From Leucosporidium creatinivorum (lineage: Eukaryota > Basidiomycota > Microbotryomycetes > Leucosporidiales > Leucosporidiaceae): a stretch of 64,000 bases of DNA. Below are positions 1-11,951 of this stretch, piece by piece. Numbering within the stretch: the stretch's first letter is position 1; the number at the start of each line of letters is the position of its first letter. The position numbers were made by a program, and so were the translations under genes. The DNA lies in NCBI GenBank assembly GCA_001600635.1, contig BCKL01000033.1:68515-132514 (forward strand). Direction: 5' to 3'. The notes beneath the pieces were generated by a model, which saw nothing but the letters and a program-made list of their open reading frames with translations, was not told the origin of the DNA and searched no databases.

Positions 1-1245
<1,245 letters not shown>

Positions 1246-1455
1246 CCCGTGTAGTCTTAGAGTTCTATAGCGTGCGATAGCACTCCTTGTATGACTCATG
1301 ATTGAAGTGAAGTTGTTCGTGGTCTACAGTCGGGCCCGAGAGCCAGCAGAATCATCCAACCCCCTTGCCCCGTAGAGCTGGCGCTCCCAAGCCCACCGCT
1401 CTCCCTCCCGCTTCATTCGCTCGTCTTCTGCACGTCGTCGCCCCGGCTGCAGGGG

Positions 1456-3903
1456 ATGAACCGATTGCTTGGCTTCATTCGTACACCGTCCAAGCCCCGA
1501 CCAGAGGAACAGCAGCAGCTCTCAAAGGCGAACAACACGGAGCTCGAACAGCTCGACGAGAGCGCCTACGACTCGGCAGCGGCAGCAACGGCCTCGGCAG
1601 AAGCTTCCGAATCTGAATCACAGATGGCTTCTTCCTCCTCTCCCGACCAGCCCAAGAAGGCCAGCCAGACGGCCAAGTCGAGCAAGCGACGCTCGTCCCG
1701 CGCCAGGAAGGACTCTACCTCCGAAGCAGCCACCAGCGACGATGATGACGACGTACAGATTGTCGAGGAGGATCTCCCTGCTCCCATGAAGCGCAAGACC
1801 CGCGCCTCCCTCGCTGGCCAGCCAGCAGACGACGAGGCTCCATCTTCCTCTCGTCGCCAAACTCGCGGCTCGCTAGCTCCCACCTCCGTTAACGGCAAAG
1901 CGGGTCCTTCCAAGCTCTCCTCCGCCATCAAGAACCAGGTCCACGCGCCCGCCAGCACGAGCAAGAAGCCTCCCAGCTCCCGGCGCGTGGAGATCATTAT
2001 CGACAAGCCGAGCTCGCCGAGGAAGAAGGCGGCGGTCAAGCATGACAAGGAGGACGACGAGGACGAGGACGAGGGGTCCGAACCCTACAAGCCGCCTAGG
2101 CAGGCTCGCCGCGCCGCTCGCGTCGCCAGCTCGGCCGAGGTGGACGACTCGGACTCGGAGGTGGAGCCTGCTCCGAGGAAGAAGGCCAAGGCGCCGAGGA
2201 AGAAGGCCGCTGTCAAGAAGGAGAAGAAGAAGAAAGTGGGGCGCGGTAGGGCAGCTGGTCGAGCCAGGGCCGACTCGAGCGACGACGAGGCGGAGGGAGG
2301 CAAGGATGCTGCTGGATGGACGATCCTGCCCATCAAGGAGCTCGAGGGACCAGGATATAAGGAGTTGGGGTCGCTGGAGTGTGAGTAGCTCGCCGCGTGA
2401 ATAACCGCCGAACGATGCTGACGCCCTTCGGCTCCGATCTCAGTGAGGGACGAGGGTCACCGCTCTGCGAGGACAAGGAGGAACGACGTCGTCGAGCTGT
2501 CCAACGGAGCTGGTGAAGATGGCAGTGCTGAAAAGTGGTACGCCATCATGGAGGTGAGCTCGATCTTTCCAAGGCTGGCGGCGCTCGGAGTTTAAGCTGA
2601 TTTCCTGCCTCCCCCTCACAGAAAGTCGGGTGCGTCGCCCCTACTCTCGGAGTGTCTGAATGATCGCTGATGTTCACCTTCACCGAACAGAGGCCTCGAG
2701 AGGGACTTCAAGGTCGCCGAGCATGCCGAGACTGGCGAGCCCTTGCGAGGTGCCAAAGGTCAACTCATCAAGCAGCTGGATACGCCGTACTTCAAGGGAG
2801 TGTGGCTTACACCAAGCAGATGTTCCTCGACCTCCCCAAAGACTCAACCAACTGGTGCGGCGCCTAGTCACGCTGCTCTCGTGCCGAAACGCCTCGATAC
2901 TGATGCTTCTCGGTCGCAGGCGCTGGGCGCCTCAGGTCCTCGCTCCCACGGGAAAGAACGAGTACATCGAGACCGACCATGCCGAGTGGCACGAAAAAGA
3001 GTCGCTTCAGTGCCCCTACTTCTCGGACGACGAGTCGGATGCCCCGCCGAAGCGTAGCAGTACGTCTCGCTCTGCTCAATCTCCTCCTCCCTTGCTGACC
3101 ACATCTGACTTTCGCAGGCGCCGTCAAGTACGCTTTCTCGGCTTCCATATCGTAAGAGAGCTTTCGCTAATCTCTTTGTGCCCACAGCGCCCTTCGATTC
3201 AGCGACTCCTACCCCGGCGTCTCGTCGAGTGGGCTGCGCGCCGCCCACCCTCTTCGCCTCTTCCGCGCGCCAAGCAAGAAGGAAATCCCTCCTCCCGTGC
3301 CCAGCTTCTTCTGGGGCGATGTCGACCAGTCCGACTCGGAGGACGAGTTCGCCAACGCGCCTTGGATCCGCACCTCCTTCACCTTCAAGGCTACCGAGGA
3401 CGCCAAGCGACGCGCTTCGATCAAGAACCAAGCTCGTCCGGATGGCAAGGCTGTCGTGAGTCGAAGTCTATGCCCCCTCTTCTCCAGTAGCGAGGCTAAC
3501 CTGGGCTCGGCGGCGTTCGCAGACCTTCGACAAGCATTCGACGTCCCGCAAACCCTACAACCCCAGTCGCGTCCAAGTCTACGGTCCCGCCGCTGGGAAG
3601 TGGTTTGATGTCGCCGACCTCAAGAAGGGAGAGCACTACGCTCCCGCCAACCGAGCGCAAGAACTCGCCGGCCTGCTCGACGACTCGAGCGACTCGGACG
3701 ACAACGACGACTCAAACGACGACGAGGACAGCGACAGCGAGCCCATCACCACCAATGGCAAGCGCAAGAATCCGTCCAGCAAGTCGAAGGACAACAGTCG
3801 CAAGAAGGCTCGCACCTCCGCCGTCGCCGACTCGCCTCTCGGCCAGCTCGCAAAGTCCCAGATCGTGCGCGGAGGGGCGTACGGACTCATCGGAAACTCG
3901 TAA
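1456..3903 (+). CDS. Hypothetical acidic/basic nuclear protein, frame disturbed
   Basis: Not recognised as a known family. The first exon (1456-2380) encodes about 308 residues of low-complexity Ser, Asp/Glu clusters and Lys/Arg-rich patches such as PRKKAKAPRKKAAVKKEKKK, which look like nuclear localisation or chromatin-binding tails. A folded part follows in several short exons (about 2444-2552, 2622-2629, 2691-2853, 2922-3060, 3188-3456, 3523-3903) with segments such as ETDHAEWHEKESLQCPYF and APWIRTSFTF, then an acidic Ser/Asp stretch. Two oddities: the frame giving LIKQLDTPYF before about 2785 does not join the frame giving YTKQMFLDLPKDSTNWRW after it, and the TAA at 3901 is followed by more than 250 nt of coding-like sequence in the same frame. 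So the gene may be partly broken, or the assembly has errors. Confidence 0.55.
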
Positions 3904-4334
3904 CTCGCTACTCGCGCCGCCGAGCTCATCAAGAAGGTTGTCGACGCCGAGGATTCGGACGACGAAGCCGAGGCGAAGGAGGAGGGCGAGCAGTCGCTGG
4001 AAGACGAGAAGGAGTGGCAGAGGGGCGTGGAGCAGAGGAAGAAGGGGGCATGGACGTCGGCGCGCCGCCCAAGGGACATCAGTGGGTTTGCCCGTCGGTC
4101 TGAGGCAGTCGAGGAGGAGGCTCGGCGAGGGAGGGATCGTTCGACTGGGTTTGTACACGATGTGCCGTGGTTTGTCAAGGCTGTTCTGTCTCATAGATGC
4201 GCCAAAAGTCCTTTCGCGAAGTTTGCGAAGCCTGCTCGACTGCAGCTCGAAAGGGCTGCGCGAAGGTCCCGGGGCCGCGCCTCTCTCCCTCTCCCTCTTC
4301 ACCGAATTCGCCTCGTCTCTCACTCAACCGCGCC

Positions 4335-5487
4335 ATGGCCACCGCTCAAGTTTCCGAAAGCTTCACTGCATACGATGAGGAGTTCCAGGCGATCAAGGAC
4401 AGCGTTCTGAGCAAGCTGGGCGCCGACGCCGTGCAGCAGCGGGGAGGTGCGTCGTCTGGAGTCGTTCGCTTGGCTTGCAGAGAGTTTGCTGACTCTCTGA
4501 AGGCCTACAGAGCAACGCAAGGCTACTCTTCGTCGTATCACCATGGAACTGGAGGAGATGGACGAGATTGTACGTCTCTCTCATCGTCGTCAGCGGGGAG
4601 CTCCCCTTGGCTCACGCGCTCTCGATATACAGGTGGATCAGATGGAGATGGAGGCCAAGGGCAAGGCGAAGCTCATGATCAAGGTCCGAGCGCACAAGGG
4701 AGAGATCAAGGGATTCAAGAGCAAGGTGGTAAGTCTCGTCGCCATGGGCTTGTGGCGGATGATGGAGCGAGGGAGGAGCGCTGCAGGGTGTGCTGCAGTA
4801 CAGCAGGGCTACAAGGTGGTGTCAGCAGTCACTTGGAACCCGCCGCTGCTTCGCCGACTTGTCTCGGCGTTGTGCTCGTGCACTCGCAGTTGCTCCTCCG
4901 CCCATACGTCGCTCGCTACTCTTGCTGACCGGCCTTGCACTCCACAGACCTCGCTCTCGACCGTCTCGGATCGTGATCTACTCCTCGCCCAACCCGCCCA
5001 CTCCTCCTACGCCATGGACGTCGACGACGAGGACACCTCCTTCAACTCGCCCGGCGCTGCCCAGCGTACTCGCCTTCTCGCCTCTCAACAGACCCTCCAA
5101 ACCTCCTCAGGTCGCTTGGAGAATGCCGAGCGAACGGCAGCCGAGAGCGAGACTATCGGTGGAAGCATCTTGGACCAGCTTCGGGGACAGAGGGTGCAGC
5201 TGCAAGGCGCCAACGACGAGCTGCAGGAGGCGGATGGGTCAATTGCCAAGGCGAGCAACACGATCAAGAAGATGGCCAGACTGTGAGTTTCGTCGGTGAC
5301 TAGGCGTCGTAGTTCGGCTCGCTGACCTCGGCCGTCCTTCGCAGAGCCTCGCGCCAGCGCTACATGCTCATCGGATTCATCACCGTGCTCGTGCTGCTGA
5401 TGTGTGTTATCCAATTTTCTCTCCTCTCAACTCGGGCTGATCTCAAGCATTCGCAGCGGCCTGATCCTGTGGAACAAGTTCCGCTGA
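4335..5487 (+). CDS. VTI1: v-SNARE Vti1 (Qb-SNARE)
   Basis: Golgi/endosome/vacuole SNARE of about 229 residues in six exons. The N-terminal three-helix region begins MATAQVSESFTAYDEEFQAI and continues through EEMDEIVDQMEMEAKGKAK, as in Vti1 proteins. The SNARE helix spans roughly residues 135-200, with the zero-layer glutamine in LRGQRVQLQ and the family's GGSILDQL just before it. A C-terminal membrane anchor (YMLIGFITVLVLLM then LILWNKF) leaves almost no luminal tail, normal for the family. The start ATG at 4335 is the first in frame with the conserved N-terminus. The final exon is very short, encoding only the anchor end. It works with Qa and Qc SNAREs in fusion at late Golgi, prevacuolar compartment and vacuole (family knowledge). 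Confidence 0.93.
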
Positions 5488-5677
5488 GTTTCGGCTTGAG
5501 CTTCGGCGCCCCTTCTCTCGTGGTCTCTGTCAGTTCTGTTCTGTTGTAGTCTTCTCTCGGCGGGGGAATCAGTTTATTGCTCTCGTGACCGCTGTCGAGA
5601 TACACATCGGGTCGGGCCGCTCTCTCGCGAGCTGACATCTCCTTGCTCTCTCAATTGACGAACTCTTTGCTGGGACT

Positions 5678-6627
5678 CGAAGTCGGAGGACAACTGGGAG
5701 GATTGCAACACAAAAACAGCAAAAGGGGCACACCGAGCGACGTCCCTCGACTCCCCGAGGTCCAGGTAGAAGCAACGTCGAAAGCATCTGCAGAATGGGA
5801 GAGCGCCGAAGCCGAGAGTCAGCTTTCAAGTCCGAAGCGACACGACTCTGTTCGACACCACGCCCAAGCCCGTCCCGTGTGAACCCTCAGCAACAGTAGG
5901 TTATCGTCCTTGACGAGCTGCCAAACCTCGACGAGCGAGAAGCGAGGAGGCGCAAAGCACCTTGACCCTTGTTCCCCTCCCGCCGAAGCAGCAGAAACGT
6001 TGTAGTCCGACTCATTAAATCATTTTTGTACCCTCATTGAGCACACACGAGACGGGAGGATGGTGTGGTGTATAAGCGAGGAAGTGAAAGCTCACCTTTG
6101 CTTGAAGCTGCGCAGCTGGAAGACCACCGCCGAGCTGGCCTCCCGCACCTGCACCACCACCTCGCCCATGATTCCCATCGCTCTACAACCATCCTTCTCT
6201 TGGTTCTCGTGCTCTCTGAGGAGCGGCCAGCCAGAGATGGGAGGTAAAATCTTCTGTTGTTGCGAGGGGAAAGAAAGAAAAAGAAGGGAGAGAGCTGAGG
6301 CAAAGAGATGTAGGCGACTGATTTAGCACGACTCAGCCCATCGCTTGAAAAAGCCTAGGCAGGTCGCTTCCTATATACGTCGTCTTAGAAGTGAGTCTCG
6401 CGTCCCATATAGACCCGTAAGGTCGTGGCAGTGCCCTTCCGAACCGAAGTTCAATGCGAAGGACACCGTGGCATCTGTAGGGGACGGGAGTTGGTCAGTT
6501 CGATGCGCTGGAGGCGGTAGAACAGCTGTGGATGACGTACAGGCGCTTGCTTTTGATAGAGAAGAAGCCAAGGAGCAGCCGCCAGCCAGCTTTCAAGTAC
6601 CCGGCGCCTCGGCGAACCGGACGCTGC
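5678..6627. repeat. Inverted repeat 1, left arm
   Basis: The reverse complement of this stretch is found at about 11952-12900. The inner 300 nt (6320-6627) appear identical or nearly so. The outer part is clearly homologous but carries substitutions and small indels, and similarity fades near 5678. The inner boundary is sharp: both arms share ACGCTGC at 6621-6627 and then differ completely. Read on the minus strand, the arm contains coding-like exons with splice signals, so it looks like a duplicated gene piece rather than a simple repeat. I see no terminal inverted repeats or target-site duplications inside the arm itself. Confidence 0.85.
6070..6282 (-). pseudogene. Coding-like exon(s) inside the left repeat arm, unknown gene
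   Basis: On the minus strand an acceptor (CGCAACAACAG) is followed by an open segment containing ILPPISGWPLLREHENQEKD and GIMGEVVVQVREASSAVV, ending at AAAG/GTGAGC. The same exon is present on the plus strand of the right arm. There the two copies differ by a whole codon and several substitutions while the frame stays open, which suggests former or present coding capacity. I could not find a full gene around it in either arm, nor name its family, so it may be a gene fragment or a small gene missing its ends. Confidence 0.35.
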
Positions 6628-6935
6628 CACCGTTTTGCGCCTTTGACGAGGAGATCTGTAGTGCGATATGGGCCCAGAAACGAAGAACCTTGCATCCTAC
6701 ACCTCCCAATCCCACCGAAAATGTGCTGCTTCACCGCCGAGCCTGCCGCTCCAAGTCCGAAAGCCCCCCCCCTTGGCTTCCTACTTCCCACCTCGTTCTC
6801 GCTCTTCTCGACCGCCGTAGCATGGGAGCAGCTGCACCTTGATCTTTGTAATCCTTCAACTACTACTCCCGAGCGGCTCCCCTCCTCCACCGCTTACGGC
6901 TCGCCCATCACTGAGCTGCGTTGCCCTCGCCAGCC

Positions 6936-9745
6936 ATGTCAAGCTGTAGGTCGCCTCAAACAGCTTTCTAGACCTCGCAGGAGCACCGACAGCTGACCGA
7001 TATACTCACGTACAGCCTACCCGCCCACTACGCCGCCACGACCGACCTCTCGAGCTGCCCCACTAGCAACCGCCGTCTCCTCGCCTTGGAGCAGCCCCGG
7101 CTCAATCGACATCCTTCCCCGACAGCGCTTCGGTGCTCGAGCATCTAGTACGAAGCAGGAAGATGTGTTCGAGGAGTCGCCGAGTCGCAGTCGCTACAGG
7201 TCGAAGCAGGAAGGGCGGAGGATCGCGTTCAGGCTGCCGGGACGAGGCATGGCGCTCAAGTTGCTACTCGGGAGCGTCGTGATTGGGCTAGTGATCTGGA
7301 AATGGACATCGGGAACGAAGCCGGACCCATTACGGATACGTGAGTCACTTCCGAAACTCGCTCAAACCCTCTGAGCTGACCCTGCTCTCCCCAAAGCGAA
7401 ACGACACTGGGCTACACCTCCTTACCAACACCTCGACTACTCAAAACCCGTCAACCTCCCCGACGACACCCACATTTTTCACGTCGCCAAAGAGTTCGGC
7501 CCCGCAACCATGGGCGGGCTCGGCGTGATGCTCACGGCGCTGGCCATCGCCCAAACCGAATCTCCTCATCAACACATCTCGGTCATCCTCCCACACTACT
7601 CCTTCCTCCGCTCCGAACCCATCGGAGAGCATATCCACCCCTTCACTCGCCTCCAAATCCCTATCACCTCGCCGAAGGGCAAAGTCAAGCAGGTCGGCTG
7701 CCAGATCTCGGTCGTCAGCTGGGAGTATTCCTCCATGATCGAGTTCCTCAATCCCGACCTCGAGGTCGACGATGAGCGAGACAAGCGTTCCATTGCCATC
7801 TACCTGGTCGGCCCCGGCGACTCTTCGCCTTTCCACGTCGCCTTTCGCGCCAAGGAGGCCGGGGACGTCTACTCGGCCTACAAGCCGCTCAAGCAAGAGT
7901 GGAAGGATCTCTGGTTCGCCAAGGCCTCGGCCGAGCTCGTCCTGCACCTCAACCAGGGCTACCATGGCAGCCACAAGCCCGTCGACGTCGTTCATCTGCA
8001 CGGCGCGACCAACGCCATGGTCGCCTACTTCCTTCGTCAGTCGGCCGCTGCTGTGGGCACCACCAACCCACCAGCCATCGTCTACACCCTCCACGACTCG
8101 CTCGATGAAATCGAATACTCGAATCTCGTCTCCAACGCCGCCGTCTTCCTCCCTCCTTCGCCTTCCCCTCTCGCCAACCTTTCCTACTACGTCCACGGCG
8201 CTCAAGTTTTCCCCTCCGCTACCGGCATCGACCTCGCCGACATGGTCACCTTCGTCTCGCGCTCCATCGCCGCCGATATCGTGGAAGGTCGCTTCACCTT
8301 CTCGCTTCAGGACCTCGTCATGCCCTCTATCGCGCGCCGAGCTCAGCAGGGCTCCTTCATCGGCGTCACGAACGGGCTCGACTTTACGGAGCAGGCCAAG
8401 AACCCTTTCGTCAGCTCTATGCTCCTCGCGCAAGGGCTCGCCTTCCCCCGAGTCGGCGCCGACCTCCTCGACGCCGAGACGTTCTGGGAGCATCACGAGG
8501 ATGCACCAGAGGGACACGAGCACATGAAAGAGTGGGATGCGACGGGCGATACTGGTCTGAGCGAGTTGGAGCAGTACGAGTTGGACGAGGTGTCAGGCGA
8601 GGCCGTCGGCATCTCCTTCAGCCATACGAAGCAGCGCGCCAAGGAGCACCTCGTCGAGATCCTTCCCTCCCACTTCACCGAGGACGACCTCCACCGCCCT
8701 CTCCTCCTCTTCATCGGCCGCTTCCAGTACAACAAGGGCTGCGAGTTCTTCGAGCCCATCGTCGAGCTTCTCGCCTCCCACGACCGTCCCGGTGGCGACC
8801 CCTCCCTCTCTGCTCGACTCGTCGTCCTCGGCGCGCGCAACAACTATCCCATCAAATCTCTTCGAGCATTGCAGAAGCGCTACCCCGACCACTTCACCCT
8901 CATCGACGACACCACTGCGCTGCAAGAAGCGTACGGCCCTCTCATTCGCATGGCCGCCGATTTCGCCCTCGTCCCCTCCTTCTCCGAAGCGTTCGGACTC
9001 GTCGCCGCCGAGGGATTGTTGTTTGGCCAGGAGGTCATCAGCACCGGCGTGGGAGGGCTCGTCGAGTTCCTGCGACCGCAGACGCCGGGCAAGGAGAAGG
9101 AGGAGCAAGGCAACGCTCGCCTGTTCCAGCTGTTTGATGGATTGGGAGTGGGGGAGGGAAGTGGTACGCCGGGAGGAGACTTGAGTCTGAGAGCGGATCA
9201 AGCTCGCCCGGGCAAGGACGCGCTTCGACCTGCGATTCGGCGATGTGTCAAGACGGTCGGGGAGGGGATTCATGCCTGGCGCGAGAGGAAGAGTTGGCCG
9301 TGGATGGAGCGGGAGAAGTTTGTGAGGAGGTTGGTGCAGGATGCGTTGAACTTGAAGTGGAATAGGGAACATGGTCCTATCGAGGAGGTGAGTTGCACAG
9401 ATCCTCGCCTCGCTTCTCTCCTCCCCAGCTCGGCCTTTTTCCCCCGAGCGATCGGTTTGCTGACCATTCCGCCTCACTCGGTACATTTCTCGGCCCATAA
9501 CATGACAGATGGCTCGAGTGTACGAGAAGGCCATGCACAACGCTCAACATCGCCGCGACGACGAGCCTCCCCCCTACCGCGACATCGCCGAGCCGACCCC
9601 GAAGGCCGCCGACCCACCCGTCCTGCCCATCTTCAAGGTGTGGAATGCTGGCGTCAAGAAGGAGCCTACAGCTCGCAAAGCTTCATCCAAGAAGAAGCTT
9701 CCCGCCACGAAAGGACGACGAAAAGGCAAGGGGAAGGGTCGTTGA
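6936..9745 (+). CDS. Membrane-anchored starch/glycogen-synthase-like glycosyltransferase (GT5/GT4 fold)
   Basis: Predicted 853 residues in four exons: 6936-6945, 7016-7339, 7397-9387 and 9509-9745; lengths sum to a whole number of codons. The first exon is only 10 nt. One membrane helix lies at about residues 82-99 (MALKLLLGSVVIGLVIWKW) after a Ser/Arg/Pro-rich N-terminus, giving a likely type II topology. The catalytic part starts with HIFHVAKEFGPATMGGLG (about 138-155), matching the glucan synthase N-terminal K..GGLG motif for the nucleotide-sugar. The second Rossmann domain begins near residue 547 (LLFIGRFQYNKGCEFF) and carries the retaining-GT E-x7-E motif in SFSEAFGLVAAEG near 640. The C-terminus is a very basic Lys/Arg tail. 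Unlike alpha-1,3-glucan synthase (Ags1) there is no amylase domain and only one helix; unlike Gsy glycogen synthase it is not GT3. Acceptor and product are unknown. Flanked by inverted repeat 1. Confidence 0.8.
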
Positions 9746-10070
9746 AGGGAGATACGGCTGTCGGAGGTGGCTCTCGGAGCTGGGAGGCTGGTTGTAGGGC
9801 AATTGTAGGGCAACGGATTTGCTGGGCTTGTTACATGATGCAGGTGCTATTTATCACTACAAGGTCCGGCTGTCGGCGAAGACGTGTGATTTCTCAAGGC
9901 CGAGTTTCGAAGGCGATGGCCGCGAAATCGGTCGGCGAAAGCGAGTCACGGCTTTGCGGTCAGCAACTTTCAGCTTCTGACCACAACCTTCTTCGCCTCG
10001 CTCTCTTCGACAATGCTCGCCTGTGGATCACCCTAGATCGCCTGCTCAGCCCGAATACCTCCCTACAGCT
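9746..10070. other. Intergenic region between two same-strand genes
   Basis: 325 nt. No gene or structured element recognised; probably the 3' end of the glycosyltransferase transcript and the promoter of the next gene. Confidence 0.5.
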
Positions 10071-11372
10071 ATGGCCGACGAGGCCGATCCGCCCTTCGCA
10101 TCCACCGCCGCCTGCCGGCGCTGGTTCCAACTCCCTACAAACCCTCCCTACTACCTCGTACTTCTGCGCCGACCGTTCACATTCATCTTCACCCTCCTTT
10201 GGTCAACCCTCTTCCTCCTCGCCTCGCTCTTCTTCGCCATCACTCGCCTCCCTGTGCCCTCCTGCTTTCTCTGCGACGACTCATCACGGACTCGGCCTCG
10301 ACCTCGGCCCAAGGCAGCGCGCGGGGCTCGGGCAGAGGGTGCACCAGTACAAAGCCGCTTCAACGCCATCGGCGAGAGCCTTGCCTCGTCTTCCCGCCAG
10401 CTGTTCGGCCTTCCTCGTCGCGCTCCGACAAGACGCGTCCCCTCGAGGGCTCGCACGGCCGACTTCCACCCTCACTCGCTAGAGAATGTAGACGAATCTG
10501 ATGAAGAAGGATTGGACGATGAAGATGTAGCAGAGGAGCGTGCGATCATCGCCGAAGAGGATGGAGATGGGCCAGGGCTCACCCATCAAGGGGAGAGCGA
10601 CTCTGAGCCGAGCGAGGTCGACACGGTCGCCGATAGCCCGCTGGATCCCACCCCTCGCAAGGGTGGTAAGGATGGAGTCCGCCGACTCTTTTCCCGCAAG
10701 CCTCGGAGGGACCCATCGACCTCGACGACCGAAGACGACGAGACCAAGATTGGCGGGAGCAGCAGCAACAGCAGCAAAGCATCCACACCCACATCCAGCA
10801 TCACCAACAAGTCATCAAAAGCCTTCCCCTGCCCCGCCAGAAGCCTCCGTCGCGCCAAGTCGTCGCGCACCGCCAGTCCATCGCCGAGTCGCCCTCCCCT
10901 CATCTCCACCTTCTCGGACCCTCACCCACACGCCCTCTTCGCCGAGCCCGACCACTACAGCCTTCACGACTCAGATCGACCACCACTGTCTCGAGCCTCC
11001 ACCTCTTCCGCCGAAGCACCCCCTCCATCGCCTATCGACTCGATCTCCTCCTCATCGTCATCCGGCCCCTCCTCCCTCCGCCTTCGACCCAACGCCAAGA
11101 GGGTCAACACTTCACCCACCTTCTCCTTCAAACACCCATTCCGCTCCCTCTCCCCTCTTTCCCGGTCACCCGTTACCTCGCCAAAGCACTCTCCTCCACC
11201 GTCGCCGAGATTGGCGCCTCAGCTTCCACCACAGCTCAAGGACAGGAGGAGGAGCTCGGAGGAGCTGGGCTCGGCCGCCCTGAGTTTGAGGATCGGAAGA
11301 GCGAGGGGGAGGAGTGAGGTCGACGACAGCGGCCGGTCGGGCTTGTCCATCAACGACTTGCTCAGCCAGTGA
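10071..11372 (+). CDS. Hypothetical Ser/Pro-rich membrane protein
   Basis: Uninterrupted frame of 433 residues from the first ATG (MADEADPPFASTAACRRWF). One long hydrophobic helix at about residues 34-58 (FTFIFTLLWSTLFLLASLFF) is followed by a short Cys pair (SCFLCDDS) and then about 370 residues of low complexity: an acidic block (DESDEEGLDDEDVAEERA), then Ser/Pro/Arg-rich sequence with many SP sites, ending SGLSINDLLSQ. No enzyme domain is visible. It is probably a single-pass membrane protein with a long disordered cytosolic tail that could be phosphorylated. A splice donor-like GTGAGC at the last codon and a branch/acceptor before 11457 allow an alternative longer C-terminus. It lies with the glycosyltransferase between the two repeat arms, a possible functional link that is only inferred. 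Confidence 0.7.
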   Translation: MADEADPPFASTAACRRWFQLPTNPPYYLVLLRRPFTFIFTLLWSTLFLLASLFFAITRLPVPSCFLCDDSSRTRPRPRPKAARGARAEGAPVQSRFNAIGESLASSSRQLFGLPRRAPTRRVPSRARTADFHPHSLENVDESDEEGLDDEDVAEERAIIAEEDGDGPGLTHQGESDSEPSEVDTVADSPLDPTPRKGGKDGVRRLFSRKPRRDPSTSTTEDDETKIGGSSSNSSKASTPTSSITNKSSKAFPCPARSLRRAKSSRTASPSPSRPPLISTFSDPHPHALFAEPDHYSLHDSDRPPLSRASTSSAEAPPPSPIDSISSSSSSGPSSLRLRPNAKRVNTSPTFSFKHPFRSLSPLSRSPVTSPKHSPPPSPRLAPQLPPQLKDRRRSSEELGSAALSLRIGRARGRSEVDDSGRSGLSINDLLSQ

Positions 11373-11951
11373 GCTCGGCGGGACTGCGAGTGAGGTGAGC
11401 CAGACTCGGTCTTCTGACACTGACCGGATTTTATGCTGACCCCCTTTCCTCATCAGAACGACTATTCACGCGTCAACCACCGCCCATCTCCTACCTCTCC
11501 CAACTCTCATACCTCGCCGAGCTTTCCCCTCCTCTACACCCAATTTCGCGACCATCCATCGTGTATACCCATCACCATTAGACTTTCGCTTTCAACACTC
11601 GTGTCCCTGTGACCTTTTCCCACCCTCGGCCTTCCCCTCGGCGCCGTTTTCGAGCTGTGCTCTCCATTCCTCTTGTCATCTCCTCTTGTCGTGTACACAC
11701 CCCGCACTACTATACCGCTTGAACCCCACTCGTCGTAGTCTGCCATTCATCACCGATGGCACTCCGTCGCCCGCCAGAGTAGAGAAGACGAGAACAAGCT
11801 TACTGCTCGGCGAAGAGGCCGAGGGTCGAGGTTCACTCAATGGCGGCCCATGACAAGGCCTGAGCGCGGCGAGTCCCTTGTCACTATAAAGTGATGCACA
11901 GGGCGTCTCGGCGTGCGACTCCAAGCTCAATGCAGCCCTCGGGGTCGCCGA

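Larger units (their letters stand above)
5488..6935. other. Intergenic region holding the left inverted-repeat arm
   Basis: Between VTI1 and the glycosyltransferase. It has no complete gene. Most of it is the left arm of inverted repeat 1 (about 5678-6627). The last 300 nt before the ATG at 6936 are pyrimidine-rich, with a poly-C run near 6766-6774, and are probably promoter and 5' UTR of the glycosyltransferase. Confidence 0.6.

Noticed and set aside
7441-8523. 360-codon open frame on the minus strand over the glycosyltransferase
   Set aside because: It is antisense to a well-supported gene, has the shifted composition expected from C-ending codons read in reverse, and shows no domain.
6936-9745. 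Alpha-1,3-glucan synthase (Ags1)
   Set aside because: The N-terminal amylase domain and the multi-pass C-terminal region are absent; only the synthase-type domain is present.
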